Assembly (NCBI GenBank): GCA_964479695.1
Contig: CAYZSO010000056.1
Span: 1-7,304, forward strand
Length of the DNA: 7,304 nucleotides
Direction of reading: 5' to 3'
Origin: JAAYZH01 sp964479695
Lineage (GTDB): Bacteria > Bacillota > Clostridia > Saccharofermentanales > Fastidiosipilaceae
This document shows positions 1-6,255 of the stretch, piece after piece. Made by a program: the position numbers and the translations under genes. The notes beneath the pieces are model-generated. The model had not been told where the DNA came from. It saw only the letters and a program-made list of their open reading frames with translations, and made no database searches. How positions within the stretch are numbered: position 1 is the stretch's first letter; each line of letters starts with the position of its first letter.

Positions 1-228
1 ATGTGGTTCACGCCTTTGCTGAACTATCCGGAGGTGGCCATTATGGGAACCGGGCGCATCGAGAAAAAAGCCATCGTCAACGCCGCCGGCGACATTGTGG
101 TGGGTCAAATGCTGATGTTGTCTCTAAGTTTCGATCACCGTTTGATTGATGGGGCGACGGCGCAACTGGCGATGAATGAATTTAAGAAACTCGTTTCTGA
201 TCCGGAATACTTGTTGATGGAGGGCTAA
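1..228 (+). CDS. pdhC: Dihydrolipoyl acetyltransferase (pyruvate dehydrogenase E2), C-terminal end only
   Basis: This is the last 75 residues of the E2 core enzyme, which moves the acetyl group from lipoyl-lysine to CoA in the cytoplasmic pyruvate dehydrogenase complex. The window opens inside the gene; the ATG at base 1 is an internal Met in the usual WFTP...NYPEVAI context, not a start. The acyltransferase active-site motif SFDHRLIDGATAQ is visible, with the catalytic His at residue 46 and the Asp at residue 50 of this fragment. The ending DPEYLLMEG resembles Bacillus PdhC, which favours pyruvate over 2-oxoglutarate or branched-chain E2, though paralogue assignment from a fragment is not certain. 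The stop lies 3 bases before the lpdA start, so the two are co-transcribed. The lipoyl and E1/E3-binding domains lie outside the window. Confidence 0.93.
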   Translation: MWFTPLLNYPEVAIMGTGRIEKKAIVNAAGDIVVGQMLMLSLSFDHRLIDGATAQLAMNEFKKLVSDPEYLLMEG

Positions 229-231
229 AGA

Positions 232-1782
232 ATGGTTGCAGGAAACTTGGTACAAGAACTGGATACGGTCGTGATCGGCTCGGGCCCGGGTGGTTATGTT
301 GCTGCGATCAGGGCCGCTCAGCTTGGCCAGTCGGTGACCATTATTGAGCGTGAGGCCATTGGCGGCGTTTGTCTCAATGTGGGGTGTATACCGTCGAAGG
401 CTTTGATTACCATTGGGCACCGCTATCAGGAGGTGCTGAATTCGCAGGTTTTTGGGATCACGGCGACGGGTGTTGCGCTTGATTTTGCCCAGGCGCAAAC
501 GTGGAAAAATGAGAAGGTTGTCGCCCAATTGACGAAGGGCGTCGAGTCTTTGTTGAAAGCCAACAAAGTTCAAATTCTCCGCGGCGAGGCGTATTTTACA
601 GGCCCGGAACACCTGCGTGTCATAGAAGAAAAAGAAGCCAACACCTACCATTTCAAACATGCGATTATTGCTACCGGCTCTCGTCCTGTGGAACTTGAGG
701 GCTTCGGCTTTGGCCAAAGAATCCTCGACTCCACCGCTGCCCTAGCCTTGACGGAGGTCCCGAAACGCCTGGTCGTGATCGGCGGCGGCTACATCGGCAG
801 TGAGCTGGCGGGGGCCTTTGCCAACCTGGGAAGTGAAGTGACGATTCTGGAGGGGCTGCCTTCTATCCTGGCGCAGTTTGACGAGGACATGGTGAAGCTG
901 GTGACCCGTTCTTTTAAGAAAAAGGGTGTGAAAGTGGTGACGAATGCCCGCGCGCTGGGCGCTGTGGCGCTGGGTGCTGTGGCGACCGACGATGAGGTCC
1001 AAGTCACCTACGAAGCGAAGGGTAAGACGACCACGATTCGTGCCGATTATGTGCTGGTCACGGTCGGCCGGCGCCCCAATACCGATGACTTGGGTCTAGA
1101 CCATGCCGGCGTGAAGCGTTCGGCGAAGGGGCTCATTGAAGTCGACCAGCAAGGGCGCACCAATGTGCCCTCCATTTTCGCGATCGGTGACGTGGTGCCC
1201 GGTCTCGCCCTGGCTCACAAAGCAAGTTACGAAGCCAAAATCGCCGCCGCCGCTATCTCTGGCGATGCGTCTGCCGTTATCGATTATCGGGCGATCCCTG
1301 CTGTTGCCTTCACCGATCCGGAGCTGGCTACGGTTGGCCTCACGGCGGCTGAGGCTGGTGGTGGTGCTGATGGTGGAGTTGGTGCTGGTGGAGCTGACGC
1401 TGGGGCTGGTGCTAGTGCTGGGGCTGATGGTGGAGTTGGTGCTGGTGGAGCTGACGCTGGGGCTGCGGCTGGAGCGGGAAGCCAAGCTTTCGAAGTGAAG
1501 ACCGCCAAATTCCCCTTTGCTGCTAATGGCCGCGCCCTCTCCATGGACGAGGGCAACGGCTTCGTTCGCCTGATTAGCGAAGTCGGTTCGGGGCGTCTCC
1601 TGGGTGCGCAGGTCGCAGGGCACGGCGCAAGTGAGCTGATCGCCGAATTGACGCTTGCGATCGAGGCCGGGGTGAGCACGGAAGACCTAAGTCTCACGAT
1701 CCATGCGCACCCGACGCTTAGCGAAATGGTCATGGATGCCGCGGAACTTGCCGAAGGCCTGCCGATCCACGTTTTGGGGTGA
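232..1782 (+). CDS. lpdA: Dihydrolipoamide dehydrogenase (E3) with Gly/Ala-rich insertion
   Basis: E3 reoxidises dihydrolipoamide on the E2 subunit and passes electrons through FAD to NAD+. Visible landmarks are the FAD-binding GSGPGG (16-21), the redox disulfide GGVCLNVGCIPSK with Cys47 and Cys52, the second dinucleotide fold GGGYIG (184-189), the FAD-contact IGD at 318-320, and the C-terminal HAHPTLSE with the catalytic His493-Glu498 pair. The start ATG at 232 has GGAGGG at 219-224, inside the pdhC end, 7 bases upstream. At 516 residues it is longer than the usual ~465-475. The excess is a low-complexity insertion of about 41 residues (376-416) at the start of the dimerisation domain, between TDPELATVGLTAAEA and FEVKTAKFPFAANGRAL. 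All catalytic motifs are intact, so I expect an active enzyme. A terminator follows. pdhD is an alternative symbol. Confidence 0.96.
   Translation: MVAGNLVQELDTVVIGSGPGGYVAAIRAAQLGQSVTIIEREAIGGVCLNVGCIPSKALITIGHRYQEVLNSQVFGITATGVALDFAQAQTWKNEKVVAQLTKGVESLLKANKVQILRGEAYFTGPEHLRVIEEKEANTYHFKHAIIATGSRPVELEGFGFGQRILDSTAALALTEVPKRLVVIGGGYIGSELAGAFANLGSEVTILEGLPSILAQFDEDMVKLVTRSFKKKGVKVVTNARALGAVALGAVATDDEVQVTYEAKGKTTTIRADYVLVTVGRRPNTDDLGLDHAGVKRSAKGLIEVDQQGRTNVPSIFAIGDVVPGLALAHKASYEAKIAAAAISGDASAVIDYRAIPAVAFTDPELATVGLTAAEAGGGADGGVGAGGADAGAGASAGADGGVGAGGADAGAAAGAGSQAFEVKTAKFPFAANGRALSMDEGNGFVRLISEVGSGRLLGAQVAGHGASELIAELTLAIEAGVSTEDLSLTIHAHPTLSEMVMDAAELAEGLPIHVLG
1366..1465 (+). repeat. In-frame tandem repeat inside lpdA (57-bp period)
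   Basis: A 43-base sequence at 1366-1408 recurs without change at 1423-1465, a period of 57 bases or 19 codons. It encodes ADGGVGAGGADAGA twice, joined by a short GASAG linker. The wider low-complexity stretch runs from 1357 to 1479 and is almost only Gly, Ala, Asp, Val and Ser codons. The unit is a multiple of three, so gain or loss of copies would keep the frame. The identity of the two units suggests recent duplication or ongoing slippage/recombination. Confidence 0.9.
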
Positions 1783-1817
1783 TCGGTTCGTTGGTTGGTT
1801 GATTGATGGCTCAAGTT

Positions 1818-1861
1818 ATCCACTACATAAGTTAATTTTTAAACTTATATAGTGGATTTTT
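1818..1861 (+). terminator. Rho-independent terminator after lpdA
   Basis: Arms 1818-1833 and 1842-1857 pair as a 16-bp stem with one C/A mismatch around an 8-base A/T loop, followed at once by a run of T (1857-1861). It lies 36 bases past the lpdA stop and should end the pdh transcript. The stem is AT-rich, especially near the loop, and the T run is short, so it may not be fully efficient. A stem this symmetrical could work on the opposite strand too. Confidence 0.78.
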
Positions 1862-1889
1862 GCAGTGGTTTTTGGTTTGCGGTTTGTTG

Positions 1890-2210
1890 CGGAGCGGTTT
1901 GGGCGACGTATTGTTCCTGTTTTTGTTACGTTGTGCTTACAGTAATTGTTATGCTATTTCCAAGTTGGCAAGGATCGGGAATCTTGCGACATCAAACATG
2001 CGAAACCTTGGGTTTTGAGGTGTTTTTCTGTGAGCGCTACACGTTTATTAAGGGAGACAGCCGTCAATGTCAGTATTCATTCATTAAATTCTACCTACAG
2101 GTCAGTAATCATTCAGCGCTCTGATGAACTGTCATCAAGGTGATTCCTAAAAATTTCCGTTGTCGCAAAGATCCGGATCCTAACCATTTTCGAATTTTTT
2201 TTCCTCGTCT
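1890..2210. repeat. Long direct repeat, copy A (left of the ABC/sigma module)
   Basis: This stretch matches 6862-7186 in the same orientation. Both begin at CGGAGCGGTTTGGGCGACG and end at CCTCGTCT; the flanks are unrelated. The first ~240 bases differ at only three positions, and about 168 bases (1964-2131) are identical. The last ~80 bases diverge more and include small indels. No credible long reading frame is present. A six-codon ATG frame (2067-2087, MSVFIH) follows a GGGAG sequence at good distance and could be the trimmed start of a lost transposase gene. Likely a small non-autonomous mobile element or IS remnant; family not recognised. Confidence 0.85.
1962..2190. repeat. Inverted-repeat-bounded core of copy A
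   Basis: Bases 1962-1991 and 2161-2190 form an imperfect inverted repeat of about 30 bases, best matched over GGATCNGGA...GCGACA and its complement. Roughly two thirds of positions pair without gaps, and more with one shifted base in the middle. The ~170 bases between have no long frame. The arrangement fits terminal inverted repeats of a MITE of about 229 bp. No target-site duplication is evident just outside, and the repeat shared between copies A and B extends beyond these ends, so the true element borders are uncertain. An RNA structure is an alternative reading. Confidence 0.5.
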
Positions 2211-2449
2211 AGTCATCGAGGTTGCCTTCGCGCTCATTTAACCTGAACTTAATCATCCTGTAACACAATCACAGAGATCGAATGTTATGGTCATTACGCT
2301 ACCTTGAATATTTATTTTTGGAAGTCTTAATGAAAACGCGAAATCAAAAAATCGTGGGCTCATGAACACTTGAATTGGGCTGAAAACTATCTCCCACTGC
2401 GACAAGCGCATATTGTGGCAAGCGCAAATAACGTCGAGGAGGAAAACTT
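2211..2449 (+). other. AT-rich leader region before the ABC operon
   Basis: No gene of credible length is present between the repeat and the first membrane-protein gene. I found no convincing sigma-A promoter: TTGAAT boxes at 2304 and 2370 lack a good -10 partner. Two items stand out. An 11-codon frame at 2330-2365 (MKTRNQKIVGS) follows GGAAG at 2320-2324. The octamer CAAGCGCA occurs at 2403-2410 and 2419-2426, 16 bases apart, just before the ribosome binding site. Transcription of the module must start here or inside copy A, unless it depends on read-through from pdh. Confidence 0.5.
2437..2442 (+). promoter_or_regulatory. Ribosome binding site AGGAGG for the TTG start at 2450
   Basis: A perfect AGGAGG lies 7 bases before the TTG at 2450. 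There is no ATG at suitable distance, so this site fixes the start of the first membrane-protein gene at a TTG codon. Confidence 0.85.
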
Positions 2450-3244
2450 TTGAAAAAAGAATTACAAAGAGCATTATTCAACCCGTGGAATTTATTGATT
2501 GTCCTCATAGTCGAAATTTTCATGTTTGCCAATGCGTATTTCGATGGCTGGAATACAAGCTTGGGAGCCTTGAATGCTTCAGATATTTTAAATATGGATG
2601 ATCGCATTTATTATGCTCAATATTACGGAAACACCTTCAGAGTATGGTTTAGTGCTTATTCGACATTGGGTGTTTTTGCTCCGATTTTACTTGTCCTTCC
2701 GTACATCCTTACTTATCGAGAGGAAATCTCCAACAATTTCAGATATTTAATGATCGCTCGAAAAGGAAAAGTAAGATATTCCATGACCAAATTATTCTCT
2801 ATTGTCATAAGTGGTGTATCCATACTTGTCATCTCTGAGTTCATTTTTTACGGAGTTTCATTCTTCTTTACTTATCCGCTTCAGACGCCGGAATTTCTTG
2901 ATAACATTGTTCGATACAATGAAAGTTTCTTTCTTAGTCATCCATATCAATACTTCTTTTTTATCATCGCTCTACGCGTAATATATTATTTTTGTCTGTC
3001 GGTTTTCTCAGTTGGGGTCACAAGCTTTATCGAGTCAAAAATCGCAATAATTCTTACCCCATTTTTGCTTGTAACAATACTGGATTCCGTCCTACCTTCG
3101 CATCTGGCACCTTATGTAATGATCAGGCCAAATGGTTATGATAACTTCTCAATCGGAAATTTCGCTATTGTAAACATCAGTTTCTTCATAATAGGGATCA
3201 CTTTCTATATGATAAATGAAAAAAAGATGAGTGAATTTGGATGA
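2450..3244 (+). CDS. ABC-2-type transporter membrane subunit 1
   Basis: A 264-residue integral membrane protein with about six hydrophobic helices, near residues 14-32, 72-89, 115-140, 167-192, 197-215 and 236-254, and a short basic N-terminus (MKKELQR). This layout is typical of permease subunits of ABC-2-type exporters. It shows no catalytic motif. Between helices 2 and 3 lies a basic cytoplasmic segment, ARKGKVRYSMTKL (103-115), that resembles RVGSKAK in the next two proteins and probably touches the ATPase. It is the first gene of a tightly coupled operon; its stop overlaps the next start in an ATGA. It likely helps move or detoxify a hydrophobic or peptide substrate; the substrate cannot be read from the sequence. 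Base composition is far more AT-rich than lpdA. Confidence 0.8.
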   Translation: MKKELQRALFNPWNLLIVLIVEIFMFANAYFDGWNTSLGALNASDILNMDDRIYYAQYYGNTFRVWFSAYSTLGVFAPILLVLPYILTYREEISNNFRYLMIARKGKVRYSMTKLFSIVISGVSILVISEFIFYGVSFFFTYPLQTPEFLDNIVRYNESFFLSHPYQYFFFIIALRVIYYFCLSVFSVGVTSFIESKIAIILTPFLLVTILDSVLPSHLAPYVMIRPNGYDNFSIGNFAIVNISFFIIGITFYMINEKKMSEFG

Positions 3245-3975
3245 TCAATTCGATGCTGGCAAATTTGAAAGTTAAATTTTCCTCCGTACTTACTTACGCT
3301 ATGCTTGCCTTGGTTTTTGTAATCATCTTGTCTTATGTCCTTTCGTTAGGGGAGCAGCAGCAAGAAACATACCTTGACCTATTCAAGAATGACTTTTTTC
3401 TATGGATTGTATTTACAATCGCGATTACTGCAATAAATAAAACGGAGCTATCTACAGTTTCCTGTTTCAATCTAGCGAGAGTTGGCTCTAAGGCTAAACG
3501 ATTCATTAATAACATGTTGACGATCCTGATATCAACAATCATTTTCACAGTAACAATTTTTTTACTGGGTTTTCTAGCTCAAATGCAATTCCGAACAAAT
3601 GAAATGCAAATGGACTATCCCGTCATTGTCTACTTGTTCACAAAGTATGTTTCAATCGCCATTCTAGTCCAAGTAATAACGTATGTTATCATCCATCGTT
3701 TCCCTGTTCTTAGAAAATTTCAAGCAGCCGTAGCTGTAATCCCTTTTATTTTGTATATTTCCTTAACTTTGCCATATGAGTTTATTGGAGCTACCTCCAT
3801 GGTTACTATTCCATGGTTGAATTTTTCTGCCATGGGTCTGACAGCAGGTATGCATGATTCAGAAGTTAGGATAGTTCATAGTTTGATTGGCAATCTACAT
3901 ATCCTCGTGCTGATCATTGCCATTATCCTTCTCTATGATTGGTTCTATTTGGCCAAAGAAGAATATTATTTATGA
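3241..3975 (+). CDS. ABC-2-type transporter membrane subunit 2
   Basis: A 244-residue protein with about six membrane helices, near 17-36, 51-66, 92-113, 128-151, 161-183 and 214-236. The ATG start overlaps the previous stop (ATGA, 4 bases), so translation is coupled, and no strong separate ribosome binding site is seen. The loop between helices 2 and 3 carries LARVGSKAKRF (78-88); the heptapeptide RVGSKAK is identical in subunit 3 at the same topological place. It is thus probably a paralogue of its neighbours and a subunit of the same complex. I see no known substrate signature. Similar small multi-permease sets are found in Bacillota beside lantibiotic-immunity-type ATPases, but that comparison is from memory. 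Confidence 0.8.
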   Translation: MINSMLANLKVKFSSVLTYAMLALVFVIILSYVLSLGEQQQETYLDLFKNDFFLWIVFTIAITAINKTELSTVSCFNLARVGSKAKRFINNMLTILISTIIFTVTIFLLGFLAQMQFRTNEMQMDYPVIVYLFTKYVSIAILVQVITYVIIHRFPVLRKFQAAVAVIPFILYISLTLPYEFIGATSMVTIPWLNFSAMGLTAGMHDSEVRIVHSLIGNLHILVLIIAIILLYDWFYLAKEEYYL

Positions 3976-4685
3976 TGTTTGTAAAATTGTACAAAGCCTT
4001 ATTGCTATATAACCGAAGGGTTCTCCTACTTTCAGGATCCCTAGCGATTTCTCTTGTGTTGATTCATCGAATCCTCAATGAAGATTCAGTGGACAACATG
4101 GTGACCATGTTAATTCTATGGCTAGGCGGAATTGATGCCACTTCCTCTTTGGCAAGCGGGCTTCTGCGACTTGCGTTTGTCGCTGTCACCTTTATTCAAA
4201 CGAGTAGAAGTATCGAGTCTTTACAATCTCCCTTCATGACCTTTTTACTACCTCGTGTCGGTAGTAAAGCTAAGCTGCTCTACATGTATTACACTTTTCT
4301 ACTGGCCATTACGCTGATTATCTCCTTATTGTTTCACGGCACCTTCTTCGCATTACACATCCATAATTCGATCTTAACCACTTACAGCAATCTTTATATT
4401 GGCTACGCAATCATGGACATGCTTTCCTTGTTATCGATGGTGTCTGTCCTATTTGTTCTGGAAATTATCGTTCAATTTGAACACTCCGTACTTGTGATTT
4501 TCGGCATCTATATACTCAATCTTCTACTCCCATTTGCAAATCCTCTTGCTATTTCAACATCGAAATTAGGCTTTTTAGTTACCGGGAACAACAACCAACT
4601 CTTCATATTTGGTTCCGTAAGCTTATCCATAATTCTCATGACCATATGCATCATTACCCTCACTAGACAAAAGGAGATTATCTAA
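3972..4685 (+). CDS. ABC-2-type transporter membrane subunit 3
   Basis: A 237-residue membrane protein with helices near 15-34, 62-76, 107-130, 143-167, 172-190 and 210-230. I chose the ATG at 3972 because it overlaps the previous stop as ATGA, as in the gene pair before. The N-terminus then reads MMFVKLYKALLLYNRR, like the short basic N-termini of subunits 1 and 2. An in-frame ATG at 3939 would add 11 residues but lies deep in the preceding gene. The cytoplasmic loop has LPRVGSKAKLL (93-103). Its TAA overlaps the ATPase ATG by one base (TAATG). It is most likely the third permease of one exporter; three distinct permease subunits for one ATPase gene is more than the usual one or two. Confidence 0.8.
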   Translation: MMFVKLYKALLLYNRRVLLLSGSLAISLVLIHRILNEDSVDNMVTMLILWLGGIDATSSLASGLLRLAFVAVTFIQTSRSIESLQSPFMTFLLPRVGSKAKLLYMYYTFLLAITLIISLLFHGTFFALHIHNSILTTYSNLYIGYAIMDMLSLLSMVSVLFVLEIIVQFEHSVLVIFGIYILNLLLPFANPLAISTSKLGFLVTGNNNQLFIFGSVSLSIILMTICIITLTRQKEII

Positions 4686-5329
4686 TGCTTTCAGTAAACT
4701 CAGTTTCTAAGATTTTCAAAAAGAGAGTTGTCTTTCAAGATGTAACATTTACTTGTTATCCAGGCACCATTTCAGGTTTCATCGGACCTAATGGCTGTGG
4801 AAAGTCTGTATTATTCAAAGTAATCTCCGGTTTCTTACGGCCGACTTCCGGTGAGATCCTATATGAAGATCAAGTTATTGGTAAAAATATTGATTTTCTA
4901 CCAGAGCTTGGCGTTCTAATTGAGAAACCGGGATTCATAGAAAGCTATACACATATCCAGAATCTTGAATACTTAGCCAGCATCAAAAACACAATCCGTC
5001 GGCCGGAGATCGAAGCCGCATTATCTCTTGTTGGGCTAGATCCGGCGTTGACGCTTAAAGTAAAGAATTATTCTCTCGGTATGAGGCAGAGATTAGGCAT
5101 TGCGCAAGCAATCATGGAGGATCAGAAAATGATCATTCTTGATGAACCATTCAATGGTCTTGATAAGTCCGGCCAATCAGAAATCAAGTCGCTTTTGAAA
5201 AAACTGCGTGATGCTGAAAAAACCATACTTCTTACCAGTCATATCGAAGGTGACATCGATCAGTTGGCAGATGAGATCTACGAGTTCAATAACTCGACTT
5301 TGGCCAAAGCCGCACACATCCACTCATGA
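4685..5329 (+). CDS. ABC transporter ATP-binding protein
   Basis: A 214-residue ATPase that should power the three membrane proteins encoded just upstream. Walker A is GPNGCGKS (34-41) and the signature is YSLGMRQRLGIA (129-140), the LGMKQRLGIA form common in BcrA/lantibiotic-immunity ATPases. Walker B is MIILDEP (149-155) with catalytic Glu154, the D-loop is GLD (158-160), and the H-loop His is His186 in TSH. Around the Q-loop, GVLIEKPGF (76-84) has Glu where many ABC proteins have Gln, as in the IGALIE(S/T)PGF pattern of that same group. It is short: relatives often carry another 20-90 C-terminal residues, and here the chain ends soon after the H-loop region with no extra domain. All ATP-site residues are present, so it should be active. 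Confidence 0.93.
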   Translation: MLSVNSVSKIFKKRVVFQDVTFTCYPGTISGFIGPNGCGKSVLFKVISGFLRPTSGEILYEDQVIGKNIDFLPELGVLIEKPGFIESYTHIQNLEYLASIKNTIRRPEIEAALSLVGLDPALTLKVKNYSLGMRQRLGIAQAIMEDQKMIILDEPFNGLDKSGQSEIKSLLKKLRDAEKTILLTSHIEGDIDQLADEIYEFNNSTLAKAAHIHS

Positions 5330-5338
5330 TATCATTCT

Positions 5339-5344
5339 AGGAGG
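5339..5344 (+). promoter_or_regulatory. AGGAGG ribosome binding site without a standard start codon at the right distance
   Basis: A perfect AGGAGG sits between the ATPase stop and the sigma factor gene. Eight bases downstream, where a start is expected, there is ATT (5353), in frame with the sigma gene. The first usual start codon in that frame is TTG at 5380, which has its own weaker AAAGGGG at 5365-5370. The sigma protein may therefore begin at ATT 5353, adding nine residues, or use TTG 5380. Confidence 0.6.
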
Positions 5345-5379
5345 ACATCAACATTATCGAGCTGAAAGGGGCTACAGAT

Positions 5380-6117
5380 TTGAAAAAGCAAGACCAGTTC
5401 CCCACGCATCTACAAGCCCTTGCTTCGAAAGATGACGAAGCCTTCACGAACTTTATTCATTTATACTCGCAGATGACGGCTGGCATCGTCTTTGGCCTAC
5501 TCAAAAATCACGAAGATGTAGAAGATACCCTTCAGAGTATCTTCCTCAAATTATTCCAACTTCCCCAAGAACGTTTCCCTAAGCAAGGAGAAAGATCTTG
5601 GTACTACACGCTATGTGTTAATGAAGCAAAAACTTTTCTCTCCAGAAAAGCAAAAACTGTGTCCATCGATGAACACATAGATAATCTTCCGATCCTGGAC
5701 GAATCCCTGATTAATCTCGCTTCTGAAGAGAAGTACCTTCAAACCATTGCAGGTCTCTCAGAATTAGACCAAACAATTATTAATCTTAGAATACTTGGCG
5801 GCTGCACCCATAAAGAGATCGCGAAGATCGTCAACAAACCTGAGGGCACGGTACGTTGGCACTACATGAGAGCCATTCACACATTACGAATGGCACTCTC
5901 AGCATTAGCCATTGGCATCATTTCTGTATTCATTTTGCTGCTCTTCCCCAGAAGAACGTATACAGGCCAGCAAATCTATGGACAGCAGCTCCTTTTCCGC
6001 TTCCTGGAGATACTTTTCATCCTATGCATTGTGCTGCTTATTTATCTCGGAATTTGGGCAATTCGTAGAATGATTCGAATCCGGAAAGAAAAGTCAACAA
6101 AACACCTCCTTTCCTGA
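5380..6117 (+). CDS. ECF-type sigma factor with C-terminal two-helix membrane anchor
   Basis: A 245-residue sigma-70 family protein, longer than the usual 160-200 of ECF factors. Region 2 covers roughly residues 12-92: HEDVEDTLQSIFLKLFQ (44-60) matches the core-binding part and ERSWYYTLCVNEAKTFLSRK (71-90) the -10 recognition part. Region 4 covers about 118-171, with LSELDQTIINLRILGG and the helix-turn-helix HKEIAKIVNKPEGTVRWHY (144-162) for the -35 element. Directly after region 4 come helix 1 (about 173-189), a short outer loop (about 190-206) and helix 2 (about 208-228), then a basic tail (RRMIRIRKEK). Both DNA-binding domains would thus be tethered to the inner face of the membrane. No separate anti-sigma gene is clear; the fused helices or the next protein may fill that role. 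It probably controls the operon it sits in. The start is TTG 5380 or possibly ATT 5353. Confidence 0.88.
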   Translation: MKKQDQFPTHLQALASKDDEAFTNFIHLYSQMTAGIVFGLLKNHEDVEDTLQSIFLKLFQLPQERFPKQGERSWYYTLCVNEAKTFLSRKAKTVSIDEHIDNLPILDESLINLASEEKYLQTIAGLSELDQTIINLRILGGCTHKEIAKIVNKPEGTVRWHYMRAIHTLRMALSALAIGIISVFILLLFPRRTYTGQQIYGQQLLFRFLEILFILCIVLLIYLGIWAIRRMIRIRKEKSTKHLLS

Positions 6118-6143
6118 GTCTAATGTGTAGATGGGAGGTTGTT
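6100..6143 (+). promoter_or_regulatory. Hairpin that can mask the ribosome binding site of the last gene
   Basis: ACCTCC at 6104-6109, inside the last codons of the sigma gene, is complementary to GGAGGT at 6134-6139, the strongest Shine-Dalgarno in the gap. Pairing extends through AAC 6101-6103 with GTT 6141-6143 around one bulged base, and by a G-U pair at 6110/6133. Ribosomes finishing the sigma gene (stop 6115-6117) would cover the left arm and free the site, so translation of the downstream gene may be coupled to that of sigma. Stem stability was not computed. Confidence 0.5.
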
Positions 6144-6150
6144 GGATTGG

Positions 6151-6191
6151 CAGTTTCGCAACCACACAGATTCGCAAACATGCAGATTCGC
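6151..6191 (+). repeat. 16-bp imperfect tandem repeat at the head of the last gene
   Basis: Units begin CAG(T/A)TTCGC at 6151, 6167 and 6183. The first two match at 12 of 16 bases; the third keeps only its first nine. The period is not a multiple of three, so a change of one unit shifts the reading frame between the GGGAGG site (6133-6138) and the downstream coding sequence. Confidence 0.55.
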
Positions 6192-6255
6192 TGATGGCCA
6201 AAGCCACAACTACCAACTCTCCCCCTCTAGAGCCAGTGAAAGGATGATCCCACTC

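Noticed and set aside
1096..1823. Long open frames on the opposite strand of lpdA, with Ser/Thr/Pro/Ala-rich products
   Set aside because: They are shadows of the GC-rich lpdA sequence and its Gly/Ala repeat; lpdA itself has every catalytic motif, and the antisense products show no domain.
1946..2143. 65-residue frames in the two long repeats (also 6918-7115), nearly identical to each other
   Set aside because: The similarity follows from the DNA repeat; the product resembles no domain I know, and no ribosome binding site precedes it.
2259..2282. TGTAAC...CGAA resembling a sigma-X/ECF promoter upstream of the ABC operon
   Set aside because: The spacer is only 14 bases against the usual 16-17, and the -10 match is incomplete; not strong enough to list as a promoter.
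3939..3971. Upstream ATG extending membrane subunit 3 by 11 residues
   Set aside because: It lies deep in the previous gene, lacks a good ribosome site, and would put a charged peptide before the usual N-terminus; the ATGA overlap at 3972 is a better start.
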